A stretch of 29,000 nucleotides of DNA from an uncultured Eubacteriales bacterium (lineage in GTDB: Bacteria; Bacillota; Clostridia; Oscillospirales; Butyricicoccaceae), in the NCBI GenBank assembly GCA_934630445.1, contig CAKTWY010000007.1:1-29000 (forward strand), read 5' to 3'. Positions within the stretch are counted from its first letter, which is position 1. Every line of letters starts with the position of its first letter. The position numbers were made by a program, and so were the translations under genes. This document shows, piece by piece, positions 1-7,081 of the stretch. The notes below the pieces were generated by a model that was given only the letters and a program-made list of their open reading frames with translations, had not been told where the DNA came from and did no database searches.

Positions 1-219
1 GGGTGCGCGGCCGGGCGCGGCCTCGCACATATCGCATTCAAAATAGTCGTACGCCATAACCGCGCATCCGACGGGGCATACGCCCACCGCGCGCTCCGTA
101 AGCGCGAGCTCGTCGAGCACCTCCGCCACCAGGCGATGGATGATGCCGTGCGTGCACCCCGGGCAATAGTGTGTAGTTACCTTTGAAAGGCTCTCGGGCC
201 TTTTGAAAACGATGCTCAT
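1..219 (-). CDS. vorA: 2-oxoacid:ferredoxin oxidoreductase, TPP-binding (beta) subunit, VorA-like; N-terminal part only
   Basis: This is the first 73 codons of a minus-strand gene that runs off the left edge. The translation begins MSIVFKRPESLSK and contains CPGCTHG (residues 19-25), the variant of CPGCGHG that opens the thiamine-pyrophosphate subunit of ferredoxin-dependent 2-oxoacid oxidoreductases. It is followed by VCPVGCA and DYFECDMCEAA, typical of the 3-methyl-2-oxobutanoate (VOR) branch. The ATG overlaps the stop of the upstream vorB gene as ATGA, so the two are translationally coupled. In the family this subunit binds TPP and an Fe-S cluster and, with the alpha subunit, interconverts a branched 2-oxoacid and its acyl-CoA using ferredoxin. 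Substrate choice within the family (VOR, IOR or KOR) is inferred from resemblance and from the valine T-box upstream. Confidence 0.88.
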   Translation of the reverse strand, partial: MSIVFKRPESLSKVTTHYCPGCTHGIIHRLVAEVLDELALTERAVGVCPVGCAVMAYDYFECDMCEAAPGRAP

Positions 220-1280
220 TTGTTTGCGCCTCCCGCCACTTCTTCGATTTTTGCGATGATCTCCTCCGGCGTGAACACCATGCCGCCTGCACGGTTGACA
301 AGGTGGACCGGCCTCGCGCACTCGGTCGCAAGGCGTACGTCGTCGATCATCTGGCCCATGTTGAGCTCCGCGCAGATGAACGCCTTGACTTGGCCCGCGC
401 GCTTCTTCAGGATATCCTTCGGGAAGGGCCAGAGCGTGATCGGGCGGATCAGGCCGACCTTGATGCCCTTTTCACGCGCCGCGCGGATGGCATTTTTGGC
501 GATTCGCGCCGCCGCGCCAAAGGCGACGATCATATATTCTGCGTCGTCGGCCATGAACTCTTCATAGCGCTGCTCGTTCTTCTCGATCTCAGCATATTTC
601 TGATAACGGATGAAATTGATCTCTTCAAGCTCATCCGGCTTTAAGTAAAGGGAATTCAGGATATTCTTTTTGCGAAGGCCCTTCGTGCCGTTCGTCGCCC
701 ACGGCTTGGACGGAAGCTCGCGCAGCGGCTCAGGGAACGAGACGGGCTCCATCATCTGGCCGAGAATGCCGTCTGCAAGCATCATCGCCGGAATGCGGTA
801 TTTATCCGCCATGTCGAACGCGTCGATGACGAGGCTGACGACCTCCTGCACAGTGCTCGGTGCAAAGACCAGCGTATGGAAATCGCCATGGCCAATCGAG
901 CGCGTCGCCTGATAATAATCGCCCTGCGCCGGCTGAATGCCGCCGAGGCCCGGGCCTCCGCGCTGCACATTGATGATAAGTGCCGGAATGTCCATCGCCG
1001 CGAGGAAGGAAATCCCCTCGCTCTTTAAGGACACGCCCGGGCTGGAGGAGGACGTCATCGCCCTTGCACCGGCAGACGCCGCGCCGATGACCATATTGAT
1101 CGCCGCCAGCTCACTCTCAGACTGCAGGAACGTTCCGCCGATCTTCGGCATGCGCTTTGCCATATAAGCCGCGACCTCCGTCTGCGGCGTGATGGGATAG
1201 CCGAAAAAGAAGCGGCATCCCGCAATGATGGCCGCTTCTGCAAGCGCCTCATTGCCCTTCATCAGTAATTTGTCAGACAT
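216..1280 (-). CDS. vorB: 3-methyl-2-oxobutanoate (2-oxoisovalerate):ferredoxin oxidoreductase subunit VorB
   Basis: This 354-residue protein is full length for the alpha subunit of two-gene-type 2-oxoacid:ferredoxin oxidoreductases. The N-terminal pyrimidine-binding domain carries NEALAEAAIIAGCRFFFGYPITPQTE and QSESELAAINMVIGAA. These are followed by SSSSPGVSLKSEGISF and NVQRGGPGLGG, all hallmarks of the family. A transketolase C-terminal-type domain follows, with IRPITLWPFP near residue 280. It would bind TPP at the interface with the beta subunit and work with the small ferredoxin encoded just upstream. The start is ATG, with AGGAGGAGAAAGG-like sequence ahead of it and a 13-bp gap after vorD. 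The end overlaps vorA by four bases. Reaction: branched-chain 2-oxoacid + CoA + oxidised ferredoxin to acyl-CoA + CO2, reversible in anaerobes. Nothing looks broken. Confidence 0.93.
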   Translation of the reverse strand: MSDKLLMKGNEALAEAAIIAGCRFFFGYPITPQTEVAAYMAKRMPKIGGTFLQSESELAAINMVIGAASAGARAMTSSSSPGVSLKSEGISFLAAMDIPALIINVQRGGPGLGGIQPAQGDYYQATRSIGHGDFHTLVFAPSTVQEVVSLVIDAFDMADKYRIPAMMLADGILGQMMEPVSFPEPLRELPSKPWATNGTKGLRKKNILNSLYLKPDELEEINFIRYQKYAEIEKNEQRYEEFMADDAEYMIVAFGAAARIAKNAIRAAREKGIKVGLIRPITLWPFPKDILKKRAGQVKAFICAELNMGQMIDDVRLATECARPVHLVNRAGGMVFTPEEIIAKIEEVAGGANK

Positions 1281-1293
1281 ATCCTTTCTCCTC

Positions 1294-1500
1294 CTACCGT
1301 TCTACCGTGATCGCCACGTCCGGGCACATGGTCGCGCACATTGCGCAGCCGATACATTTTTCAGGCTCGATGCACTCCGCCGGGCGGTAGCCCTTGCTGT
1401 TCAAGATCGTCTCAGAAAGGGCAAGAATCTTTTTCGGGCAGAAATTGACGCACAGGCCGCAGCCTTTGCATTCGGTTGTATTAATGGTTACCTTTGCCAT
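1294..1500 (-). CDS. vorD: VorD-like 2x[4Fe-4S] ferredoxin subunit
   Basis: This 68-residue protein has two complete cluster motifs, CKGCGLCVNFCP and CIGCAMCATMCP, separated by about 28 residues. That is the pattern of the delta (ferredoxin) subunit of 2-oxoacid:ferredoxin oxidoreductases. An open frame extends 11 codons further upstream. The ATG at 1500 is chosen because GGAGGTG lies seven or so bases before it and MAKVTINTTECKGC matches the usual N-terminus. It would pass electrons between the TPP subunit and cytosolic ferredoxin. It sits between the P-loop gene and vorB in one operon. Confidence 0.92.
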   Translation of the reverse strand: MAKVTINTTECKGCGLCVNFCPKKILALSETILNSKGYRPAECIEPEKCIGCAMCATMCPDVAITVER

Positions 1501-1542
1501 AATGGCACCTCCATAATCTCCTGATATCTCCATGCGGATGGT

Positions 1543-2211
1543 TTATACATCCCAGATCAGCTTTTTAAATATGCGGATGGGAAACGGCTTTTCCACGCGG
1601 CCGGACAGCTGTGCGTCAAGCGCCTCGACATACGCCGTGGCACGAAGCGCAAGGCCCGAGCGGGCGCACACCTCCTGTGCGAAGGGAACTGAATCAAGCA
1701 CTGTCTCCGCCGTCGTCTCCGCGCCGAGGTTCGAGTTGTTCACCACGCCTGTAAAGCGCATGTGGGAGACCTCCTCGATCTCGCGCATGATCTCGATGAC
1801 CTCGTCGGCGTGCTGCGTCATGTAGCGGTAGCGGTTGACGACGAGAAGCATGTCTCCTCCTTCGCGCTCGATGCGGGGCGCGTACCGTCCAAGCGCGACC
1901 GAACCGGAGTCGTCGCCGCCGAGATCGATGACAACGCGCCTGCCGTCGCCGGAGAACATCTCTTCCGCCTTCGGCGGGATCGAGGGCAGGTCAACGTTCG
2001 AATTGGCAAAGCGCGAGCAGATCAGCTCGATGCCCTCTTTTGCCAGGATCTCCTCGCTGTCCTTTGTCCTGAAATACGGATTTACGATATCGAGATCGCA
2101 AATCATAACATCCTCGCCGGCATGTCTGAGCGCCACCGCATGATTCAGCGCAAGATTCGTCTTCCCGCTGCCGTAATGGCCCGCAAACACAGTGATTCGT
2201 TTTGAATTCAC
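1543..2211 (-). CDS. P-loop NTPase of the CobQ/MinD/ParA type, first gene of the vor operon; role unknown
   Basis: This 222-residue protein starts at a GTG (2211-2209) preceded by AAGGGGTAAGGCG. Residues 8-18 hold a Walker A motif, AGHYGSGKTNL. It is followed by DLDIVNPYFRTKD (a switch-like region as in MinD/CobB proteins) and VVIDLGGDDSG (Walker B-like). I see no membrane segment or Fe-S cysteine motif. It is the first gene behind the T-box leader, 43 bp upstream of vorD, so it is expressed with the oxidoreductase. A role in cofactor or cluster delivery, or in complex maturation, can be inferred only from position and fold class. The true function is not known to me. The alternative, an unrelated regulatory ATPase, cannot be excluded. 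Confidence 0.82.
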   Translation of the reverse strand: MNSKRITVFAGHYGSGKTNLALNHAVALRHAGEDVMICDLDIVNPYFRTKDSEEILAKEGIELICSRFANSNVDLPSIPPKAEEMFSGDGRRVVIDLGGDDSGSVALGRYAPRIEREGGDMLLVVNRYRYMTQHADEVIEIMREIEEVSHMRFTGVVNNSNLGAETTAETVLDSVPFAQEVCARSGLALRATAYVEALDAQLSGRVEKPFPIRIFKKLIWDV

Positions 2212-2267
2212 CGCCTTACCCCTTTCTTCTCAGCCAGGCCGTTCGCGTTTGCTCCGGCCTATGTGTA

Positions 2268-2308
2268 AAAATAAAAGCCCGTTCCTTGCCTAAAGCAAGG
2301 GACGAGCT
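2268..2308 (-). terminator. Intrinsic terminator of the T-box leader
   Basis: On the minus strand AGCTCGTCCCTTGC pairs with GCAAGGAACGGGCT across a short TTTAG loop. It is followed by a T-rich run, TTTTATTTTT. The 5' half lies directly after the T-box core, as expected for mutually exclusive antiterminator and terminator folds. Confidence 0.9.
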
Positions 2309-2561
2309 AAAACTAGCACGCGGTACCACCCAAATTGTTTGAAAAACCACTCTGCAGGATACTGCGCGCAAAACGCGCTTATATCCCCCTTCCGATAACG
2401 GTGAAGGCCGCCGTTGCTGCTTACTCGTTTTCACTTTCCGCAGACTGCTCCTGAGCGACGTTCTCCCGGTGCTGCGCTGCCGCTTTTCAGCCGCCGCGGC
2501 TCTCTGTGAGCGCGCTTCCCGCGTTACTTGTCTCAATCATCGCATTTGAACCATATTTGTT
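2268..2561 (-). promoter_or_regulatory. T-box riboswitch, tRNA-Val type (specifier GUC), controlling the vor operon
   Basis: Reading the minus strand, the T-box core GGGTGGTACCGCG (2331 to 2319) is exact. About 130 nt upstream lies the AGAGAG loop element, followed by a distal stem I hairpin. The specifier region then reads GAAC-GUC-GCUCAGGAG. By comparison with the usual GAAN-codon-ACCUCNGAG arrangement, the specifier is GUC (2459-2457), a valine codon. An AAGUAA segment on the 5' side of stem I fits the opposite face of the specifier loop. UGGU in the T-box bulge matches an ACCA acceptor end, which is also the 3' end of both tRNA-Val genes in this window. The leader ends in an intrinsic terminator. 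When uncharged tRNA-Val binds, the antiterminator should form and the vor operon should be transcribed. The codon assignment is a manual alignment; CUC (Leu) just downstream is the main rival. Confidence 0.9.
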
Positions 2562-2567
2562 TTTGTC

Positions 2568-2596
2568 AGTATATCATATATCTTTGGCCGTGTACA
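2568..2596 (-). promoter_or_regulatory. Promoter for the T-box/vor transcript
   Basis: On the minus strand a -35 TGTACA (2596-2591) is separated by 17 bp from a -10 TATACT (2573-2568). A start near 2561 would lie just upstream of stem I of the T-box. No other comparable pair is seen nearby. Confidence 0.6.
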
Positions 2597-2915
2597 CAGT
2601 AAGTTTTTCACATATTTGACGTATTTTTTAATTTATTTTTGTCTATATTGATTTGTGCGCACAAACCGCTTATCACTATGCACAATTATATCTTTCGATT
2701 TCCGTTATTATTGAGCACAATATTATCGTCCTTTCCCCCAAAGTGTGCCTGCACTATGTTATACTGAACCGGTAGCGCATCGCCGCTAAAAAAGGGAAAG
2801 CTTTTGAAACAAAACCGCCTTCGGCATCGTCATATTTTTGTAAGAAATCGTTCGAAGATTTGTAATCGCCTTCCTTTATAATGAGGACGTGGAAAAGTAT
2901 GAAAGAGGTGCCGAC
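2597..2915 (+). promoter_or_regulatory. AT-rich divergent intergenic region with two candidate plus-strand promoters for the two-component operon
   Basis: This non-coding stretch separates the vor operon from the response regulator gene. On the plus strand there is an extended -10, TGTTATACT (2757-2765), with no good -35. There is also a perfect -10, TATAAT (2877-2882), whose -35 is weak. The latter would start transcription near 2889, leaving a short leader before the ATG at 2916. It also holds the palindrome at 2652-2665 and a shorter inverted repeat (TATTG/CAATA, 2709-2722). No convincing ORF is present. Confidence 0.45.
2652..2665. repeat. Perfect 14-bp palindrome, candidate operator
   Basis: TTTGTGCGCACAAA is a perfect inverted repeat in the AT-rich gap between two divergent operons. 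It lies about 55 bp upstream of the vor -35 box. Symmetry and location suggest a dimeric regulator site. No matching regulator can be named. Confidence 0.5.
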
Positions 2916-3626
2916 ATGCCTGACAACGCCAAAGAACGTGTCCTGGTTGTGGATGACGACGTAGAAATTGTACGCGCCATCGCGATCAACCTGGAAAATG
3001 AGGGATATGAGGTCCGCCGCGCCTATGACGGACTGGAAGCGCTGGATATCGTCGCGTCAGAAGAGATTCATCTGATTATCATCGACGTGATGATGCCGCG
3101 GCTGGACGGTCTTTCGGCCGTCATGAAGATCCGCGAGCGTAAAAACATTCCCATTATTGTTCTGTCGGCGAAATCGGAGGACACGGACAAGATCCTCGGG
3201 CTCTCCATGGGGGCGGACGACTATGTCACAAAGCCCTTTAACCCGATGGAGCTGATGGCGCGTGTGCGCTCGCAGCTGCGCCGGTATATCCGTCTTGGAG
3301 ACGTCAACACCCAGCCCGGGGAAAAGATCGTGCGCACAGGGCGCCTTGCTTTCAACTTCGACACCCGCGTTTTGACCGCGGATGGGGAAGAGGTCCGGCT
3401 CACCGCAACAGAGACCGGAATCGTGGAGTTTTTGATGCGCACACCCGGGCGTATCTTCTCCGCGGAGGAGATCTATGAGCGCGTATGGGGAGAAGAGGCG
3501 TTTGCTTCGGACAACACCGTCATGGTCCATATCCGCCGTATCCGCGAAAAAATAGAGCTCAACCCCAAAGAACCCGAATATTTAAAGGTGGTGTGGGGCA
3601 TTGGCTATAAAATCGAAAAAAAGTAG
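2916..3626 (+). CDS. OmpR/PhoB-family response regulator
   Basis: This 236-residue, two-domain regulator has a receiver domain (residues ~8-120) with the acidic pocket VVDDD, the phospho-acceptor in IIIDVMMPRLDG, the conserved S/T region IIVLSAKSE and the lysine in YVTKPFNPMEL. A winged-helix DNA-binding domain (~140-235) carries RLTATETGIVEFLMRTPGRIFSAEEIYERVW and HIRRIREKIE. An in-frame GTG exists at 2889. ATG 2916 is preferred because AGAGGTG sits five bases before it and the protein then starts normally, right before the receiver domain. The downstream kinase gene overlaps its end by 26 bp, so the pair is a cognate two-component system. Targets are unknown; the following glycosyltransferase suggests a cell-envelope role. 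Confidence 0.93.
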   Translation: MPDNAKERVLVVDDDVEIVRAIAINLENEGYEVRRAYDGLEALDIVASEEIHLIIIDVMMPRLDGLSAVMKIRERKNIPIIVLSAKSEDTDKILGLSMGADDYVTKPFNPMELMARVRSQLRRYIRLGDVNTQPGEKIVRTGRLAFNFDTRVLTADGEEVRLTATETGIVEFLMRTPGRIFSAEEIYERVWGEEAFASDNTVMVHIRRIREKIELNPKEPEYLKVVWGIGYKIEKK

Positions 3627-5754
3627 ACCGTTTCTGTCCTGGATGTGCTTTTTTCTCGGCGTGAATCTGCTGATCACGGGCGCCGCGCTCGTGCTGCCGA
3701 ACGTCGGCTGGTTTATGGACAAAGCCGGCTACGCAAAATGCATCCTTTCCGGGAATATCAGCGACATGCCGAAGTTCCAGTATTACAGCGCAAACATTTT
3801 CCATACCGCTGCGACCGCCGTCAGCGGGCGCAGCGCATACGAGGGTTATCTGTACACGCCAGCGCCGACAGATGTGCTCATTCAGCCGGACGCGGACACT
3901 GATGCGGCCGCTGACGCGGCGTATCGAGCAAGTCTGCGCGCCGCAGCGCGCGCCTCGCTCGACAATGACCTTTTATACAAGGACAATCCGCATTTCTGGG
4001 TATACGCCGAAAACCGTACGGAACACGCCGTTTATACAAACGGCGATGCCGATACCGCGCTCGCGGCTGACGGAACTATCACGCCGCCCGAAGGGTTCCG
4101 CCTCGTACTGCTGTGGAACGGCGAACGGCTCACCGGCGACAGCGATTTTCTGAAAAATTTCCGCGCCTACTACACATCAGCGTATGACGATATCGTATTC
4201 AACGGCGCGCTTTCCGGCTGCACTGTCGCCGTCGCTGTCGCAAACGATATTGACACCGCGGTCACCCAGTATATGAGCCGTGTCTATTCCCTGCGAAGCG
4301 AACTGCGTGAAATACGCGCGATCGCCCTTTGCGCTGCGGGCCTTGTAGTGCTTACGCTCACGCTTCTCGCCACGGCGCTGGTGCGGCGGCGCGACAAGCG
4401 GGAATTTGACCGCAGAGCTGCGCGCGTTACCGGCTTTTTCTTTGTCGAAATCAAGCTTGTGGCCGCACTGCTGATCGGCATGTGGATGATTTCCGCGCTG
4501 ATCTATCTGCTCCGCGACTATGGCTACGACCTGGACATGCTTGTCATCCTTGTCGCCTGTATGTGGGCAGTCTACTTCTTCATCAACGATATCGTCTATC
4601 ATAAGCGCGAATGGTATCGCCATAATATTGTGAACTATATTCTGCGCCGTTATCGCAGGCACGAGATGCAAAAGCCCTTTCAGCGCGCGCTGATATCGCG
4701 CCTGAATGCCCTGGTCGCGGCGGAAGTGGTGCTCGTATTTCTGAGCGGTCTTTTCTTCCTGCTTGCGGTCACGGGGGGTGGCTTCCCCGTGTTTCTCATC
4801 GGCCTTCTTCCGCTCGGCATCGGCGTATTCCTGCTGATCCGCTACCTGGACCTGTATCACCGGCTGGTGACGGATCTCGGCCTTGTCGTCGACTACATTG
4901 CGGCGATGAAGACGGATACCATCACCGCTCCGCTTTCCCTCTCCCCCGACAGCGATTTTCGTCAGGCGGCGGAAAACCTCAACACGATCCAGGCCGGGAT
5001 GGAGATCGCCGTGGCGGAACGCCTGAAATCCGAACGCATGAAAATCGAGCTGATTACAAATGTATCACATGACATCAAAACGCCGCTCACCTCCATCATC
5101 AGCTACGTCGACCTGCTCTCAAAAATCGAGGGCCTTCCGGAAGAAGTAAATGACTATATCCGCATCCTTCGCGCAAAATCGGAGCGGCTGAAAAACATGG
5201 TGCAGGATATTTTTGAAGTTTCGAAAGCGACGAGCGGCAATCTGAACGTCACCATGGAGGAGCTCGATTTGGCGAAACTGATGCGCCAGACTGTTGCGGA
5301 TATGGATGAGCAGATCGCCGCATCCACCCTGCACTTCAAGCTGGCCATCCCCGATACATCCGTTCACATCCGCGCGGACGGAACAAAGCTCTACCGCGTT
5401 TTTCAAAACGTGATCACCAACGCCCTGCGCTATTCCATGGAGCACACGCGCGTATATCTGTCGCTTGAATCCGACGGCGAGCGCGCAACGGCGCGCATCA
5501 AAAACGTATCCGCATATGACCTGACAGAGCTGTCCTATGATATTACAGAGCGCTTTGTCAGGGGCGATTCTTCGAGAACAAGCGAAGGCAGCGGCCTGGG
5601 CCTGTCGATCGCCAAAAGTTTTACCGAGGCCTGCGGCGGCACCTTTGCCATTCAGCTTGACGCCGATCTGTTTACAGCGGAGGTCACCTTCCCGGTGACG
5701 ATGCCGCAGCCTGAACCGCCCGCCGCTGACGGCGGCGAACCGCAAGAGGAGTGA
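3601..5754 (+). CDS. Large multi-spanning membrane sensor histidine kinase
   Basis: The protein has 717 residues from a TTG start (AAAGGTGGTG about six bases before it). The in-frame ATG at 3643 (residue 15) is a weaker alternative without a clear binding site. A first membrane segment (~10-32) is followed by a ~200-residue, Ala/Asp-rich extracytoplasmic region. Further membrane segments lie near 240-262, 280-304, 312-332, 365-392 and 395-415. The HisKA motif NVSHDIKTP is at 487-495, with His490 as phospho-acceptor. The ATPase domain shows an N-box (FQNVITNALRYSME, 600-614) and a G2 box (GSGLGLS, 663-669). The usual DxG G1 box is replaced by IKNVS, as in some Firmicute kinases, so activity is still expected. 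The signal is unknown. It overlaps the response regulator and lies 4 bp from the glycosyltransferase. Confidence 0.92.
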   Translation: MAIKSKKSRPFLSWMCFFLGVNLLITGAALVLPNVGWFMDKAGYAKCILSGNISDMPKFQYYSANIFHTAATAVSGRSAYEGYLYTPAPTDVLIQPDADTDAAADAAYRASLRAAARASLDNDLLYKDNPHFWVYAENRTEHAVYTNGDADTALAADGTITPPEGFRLVLLWNGERLTGDSDFLKNFRAYYTSAYDDIVFNGALSGCTVAVAVANDIDTAVTQYMSRVYSLRSELREIRAIALCAAGLVVLTLTLLATALVRRRDKREFDRRAARVTGFFFVEIKLVAALLIGMWMISALIYLLRDYGYDLDMLVILVACMWAVYFFINDIVYHKREWYRHNIVNYILRRYRRHEMQKPFQRALISRLNALVAAEVVLVFLSGLFFLLAVTGGGFPVFLIGLLPLGIGVFLLIRYLDLYHRLVTDLGLVVDYIAAMKTDTITAPLSLSPDSDFRQAAENLNTIQAGMEIAVAERLKSERMKIELITNVSHDIKTPLTSIISYVDLLSKIEGLPEEVNDYIRILRAKSERLKNMVQDIFEVSKATSGNLNVTMEELDLAKLMRQTVADMDEQIAASTLHFKLAIPDTSVHIRADGTKLYRVFQNVITNALRYSMEHTRVYLSLESDGERATARIKNVSAYDLTELSYDITERFVRGDSSRTSEGSGLGLSIAKSFTEACGGTFAIQLDADLFTAEVTFPVTMPQPEPPAADGGEPQEE

Positions 5755-5758
5755 AACC

Positions 5759-7006
5759 GTGTTTATTTCCACCATCAACAACATTCTTTCCGTTTTAGGC
5801 GTTGTGCTTGCCCTGTATGGGCTTTACTACGTCGTCGTCTCACTGTTCGGCCTGAAGCGGCCGAAGGCATATGCCCCCTGTGCGCCGCGCAGCCGTTTTG
5901 CAGTGCTCGTCGCCGCGCGAAACGAGGAGGCCGTGATCGGCAACCTTGTGGACAGCCTCCTCGCACAGAATTATCCACGCGAACTGTACGACATCTACGT
6001 ATTGCCGAACAACTGTACCGACAACACGCGCCGCGCCGCCATCCGCGCGGGTGCGAAAGTACTCGACTGCACCGTTCCGGTCAGGAGCAAGGGCCAGGTC
6101 CTTTCCTTCGCGTTTGACTGCCTGCTGAAGGACGGGAATTACGACGCCTTTTGTGTCTTTGACGCGGACAACCTTGTCCACCCCGACTTTTTATCCTCGA
6201 TGAATAATGCCCTGTGTTCGGGTGTGCGGCTTGCGCAGGGCTACCGCGACAGCAAAAACCCCGCTGACAGCGCCATAGCCACCTGTTATTCCATCTATTT
6301 CTGGATGATCGACCGCTTCTATAACCAGGGCCGCGCCAACCTCGGCCTGTCCTGCGCGCTGAACGGCTGCGGCTTTATGGTACACGCCGATGTCATCCGC
6401 TCCATGGGCGGATATCACACCCATACGCTCACAGAGGACAGTGAATTCACCCTGCAGTGCGTACTTTGCGGCGTGCGGGCGGCCTGGGTGCCGGGCGCGG
6501 TGTTCTTTGATGAACAGCCGCTCACCTTCCGTGAATCGTGGAAGCAGAGAAAGCGCTGGACCTCCGGTCTGTTCGAATGTACGCCGCGTTACCTGGGCGC
6601 GCTCATCCGCCGCTTTCTCACCCAGCGCGACATGACCTGTCTGGACCTGGCAATCTATCTGCTTTCTCCCGTATTTCAGGTACTGTGTTGTCTTTCACTT
6701 CTCTTCAGCGGCGCGCTGAACCTCCTCTATCTCAATTACCGCGTCTTTCCCGCCGCTGTCGTGGGCCTCAACATGTTCCTGTCGCTCGATTTTTCCTATC
6801 TGGTGGCGGTGTTCTCCGCTCTGTCCGTCCTCGTCGTCGAGCGCAAGTATCGCGCAAGCTATCTCTCCGGCGTGGCGATGTACTGGCTCTTTGTCATGAG
6901 CTGGATCCCGCTGACCATCTATTGTCTCATAAGCCCCACCCGCTCCTGGGATGAGATCCGCCACACGCGCGGCATCTCCCTCAAGGAACTGAAATCCATA
7001 CGTTGA
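5759..7006 (+). CDS. Processive family 2 glycosyltransferase, membrane-bound
   Basis: This 415-residue protein starts at GTG after AAGAGGAG, 4 bp beyond the kinase stop. An N-terminal membrane helix (~8-30) precedes the GT-A catalytic domain. The domain contains AARNEE (52-57), the metal-binding DAD (135-137), the acceptor/catalytic TED (225-227) and QRKRW (263-267), the Q-x-x-R-W signature of processive synthases (chitin, hyaluronan, cellulose and poly-GlcNAc types). At least three hydrophobic segments follow (about 290-330, 335-362 and 370-395). It would use a nucleotide sugar at the inner membrane face to build or extend a glycan or glycolipid; the sugar cannot be told. Shared transcription with the two-component genes suggests regulated envelope polysaccharide synthesis. 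A standalone lipid glycosyltransferase is the main alternative. Confidence 0.9.
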   Translation: MFISTINNILSVLGVVLALYGLYYVVVSLFGLKRPKAYAPCAPRSRFAVLVAARNEEAVIGNLVDSLLAQNYPRELYDIYVLPNNCTDNTRRAAIRAGAKVLDCTVPVRSKGQVLSFAFDCLLKDGNYDAFCVFDADNLVHPDFLSSMNNALCSGVRLAQGYRDSKNPADSAIATCYSIYFWMIDRFYNQGRANLGLSCALNGCGFMVHADVIRSMGGYHTHTLTEDSEFTLQCVLCGVRAAWVPGAVFFDEQPLTFRESWKQRKRWTSGLFECTPRYLGALIRRFLTQRDMTCLDLAIYLLSPVFQVLCCLSLLFSGALNLLYLNYRVFPAAVVGLNMFLSLDFSYLVAVFSALSVLVVERKYRASYLSGVAMYWLFVMSWIPLTIYCLISPTRSWDEIRHTRGISLKELKSIR

Positions 7007-7030
7007 CGCCGGCACGCTCAAACAACATAA

Positions 7031-7074
7031 AAATCCGCGGCGCGCAGTTTGATTGCGCGCCGCGGATTTTTGTT
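7031..7074. terminator. Bidirectional intrinsic terminator between convergent operons
   Basis: AAATCCGCGGCGCGCA and its exact complement flank a seven-base loop, with A and T runs on the two sides. It can end the plus-strand glycosyltransferase operon and the minus-strand SPFH transcript alike. Confidence 0.9.
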
Positions 7075-7081
7075 TCCATGT

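Noticed and set aside
2889..2915. GTG start at 2889 for the response regulator
   Set aside because: It adds nine residues unlike the family, lacks a binding site, and lies at the likely transcription start of the TATAAT at 2877; ATG 2916 has AGAGGTG.
4177..4860. Long antisense open frames opposite the kinase, polA, aconitase, icd and glpK genes
   Set aside because: They are mirror frames in GC-rich coding DNA, with arginine/alanine/histidine-rich products, no binding sites and no family motifs.
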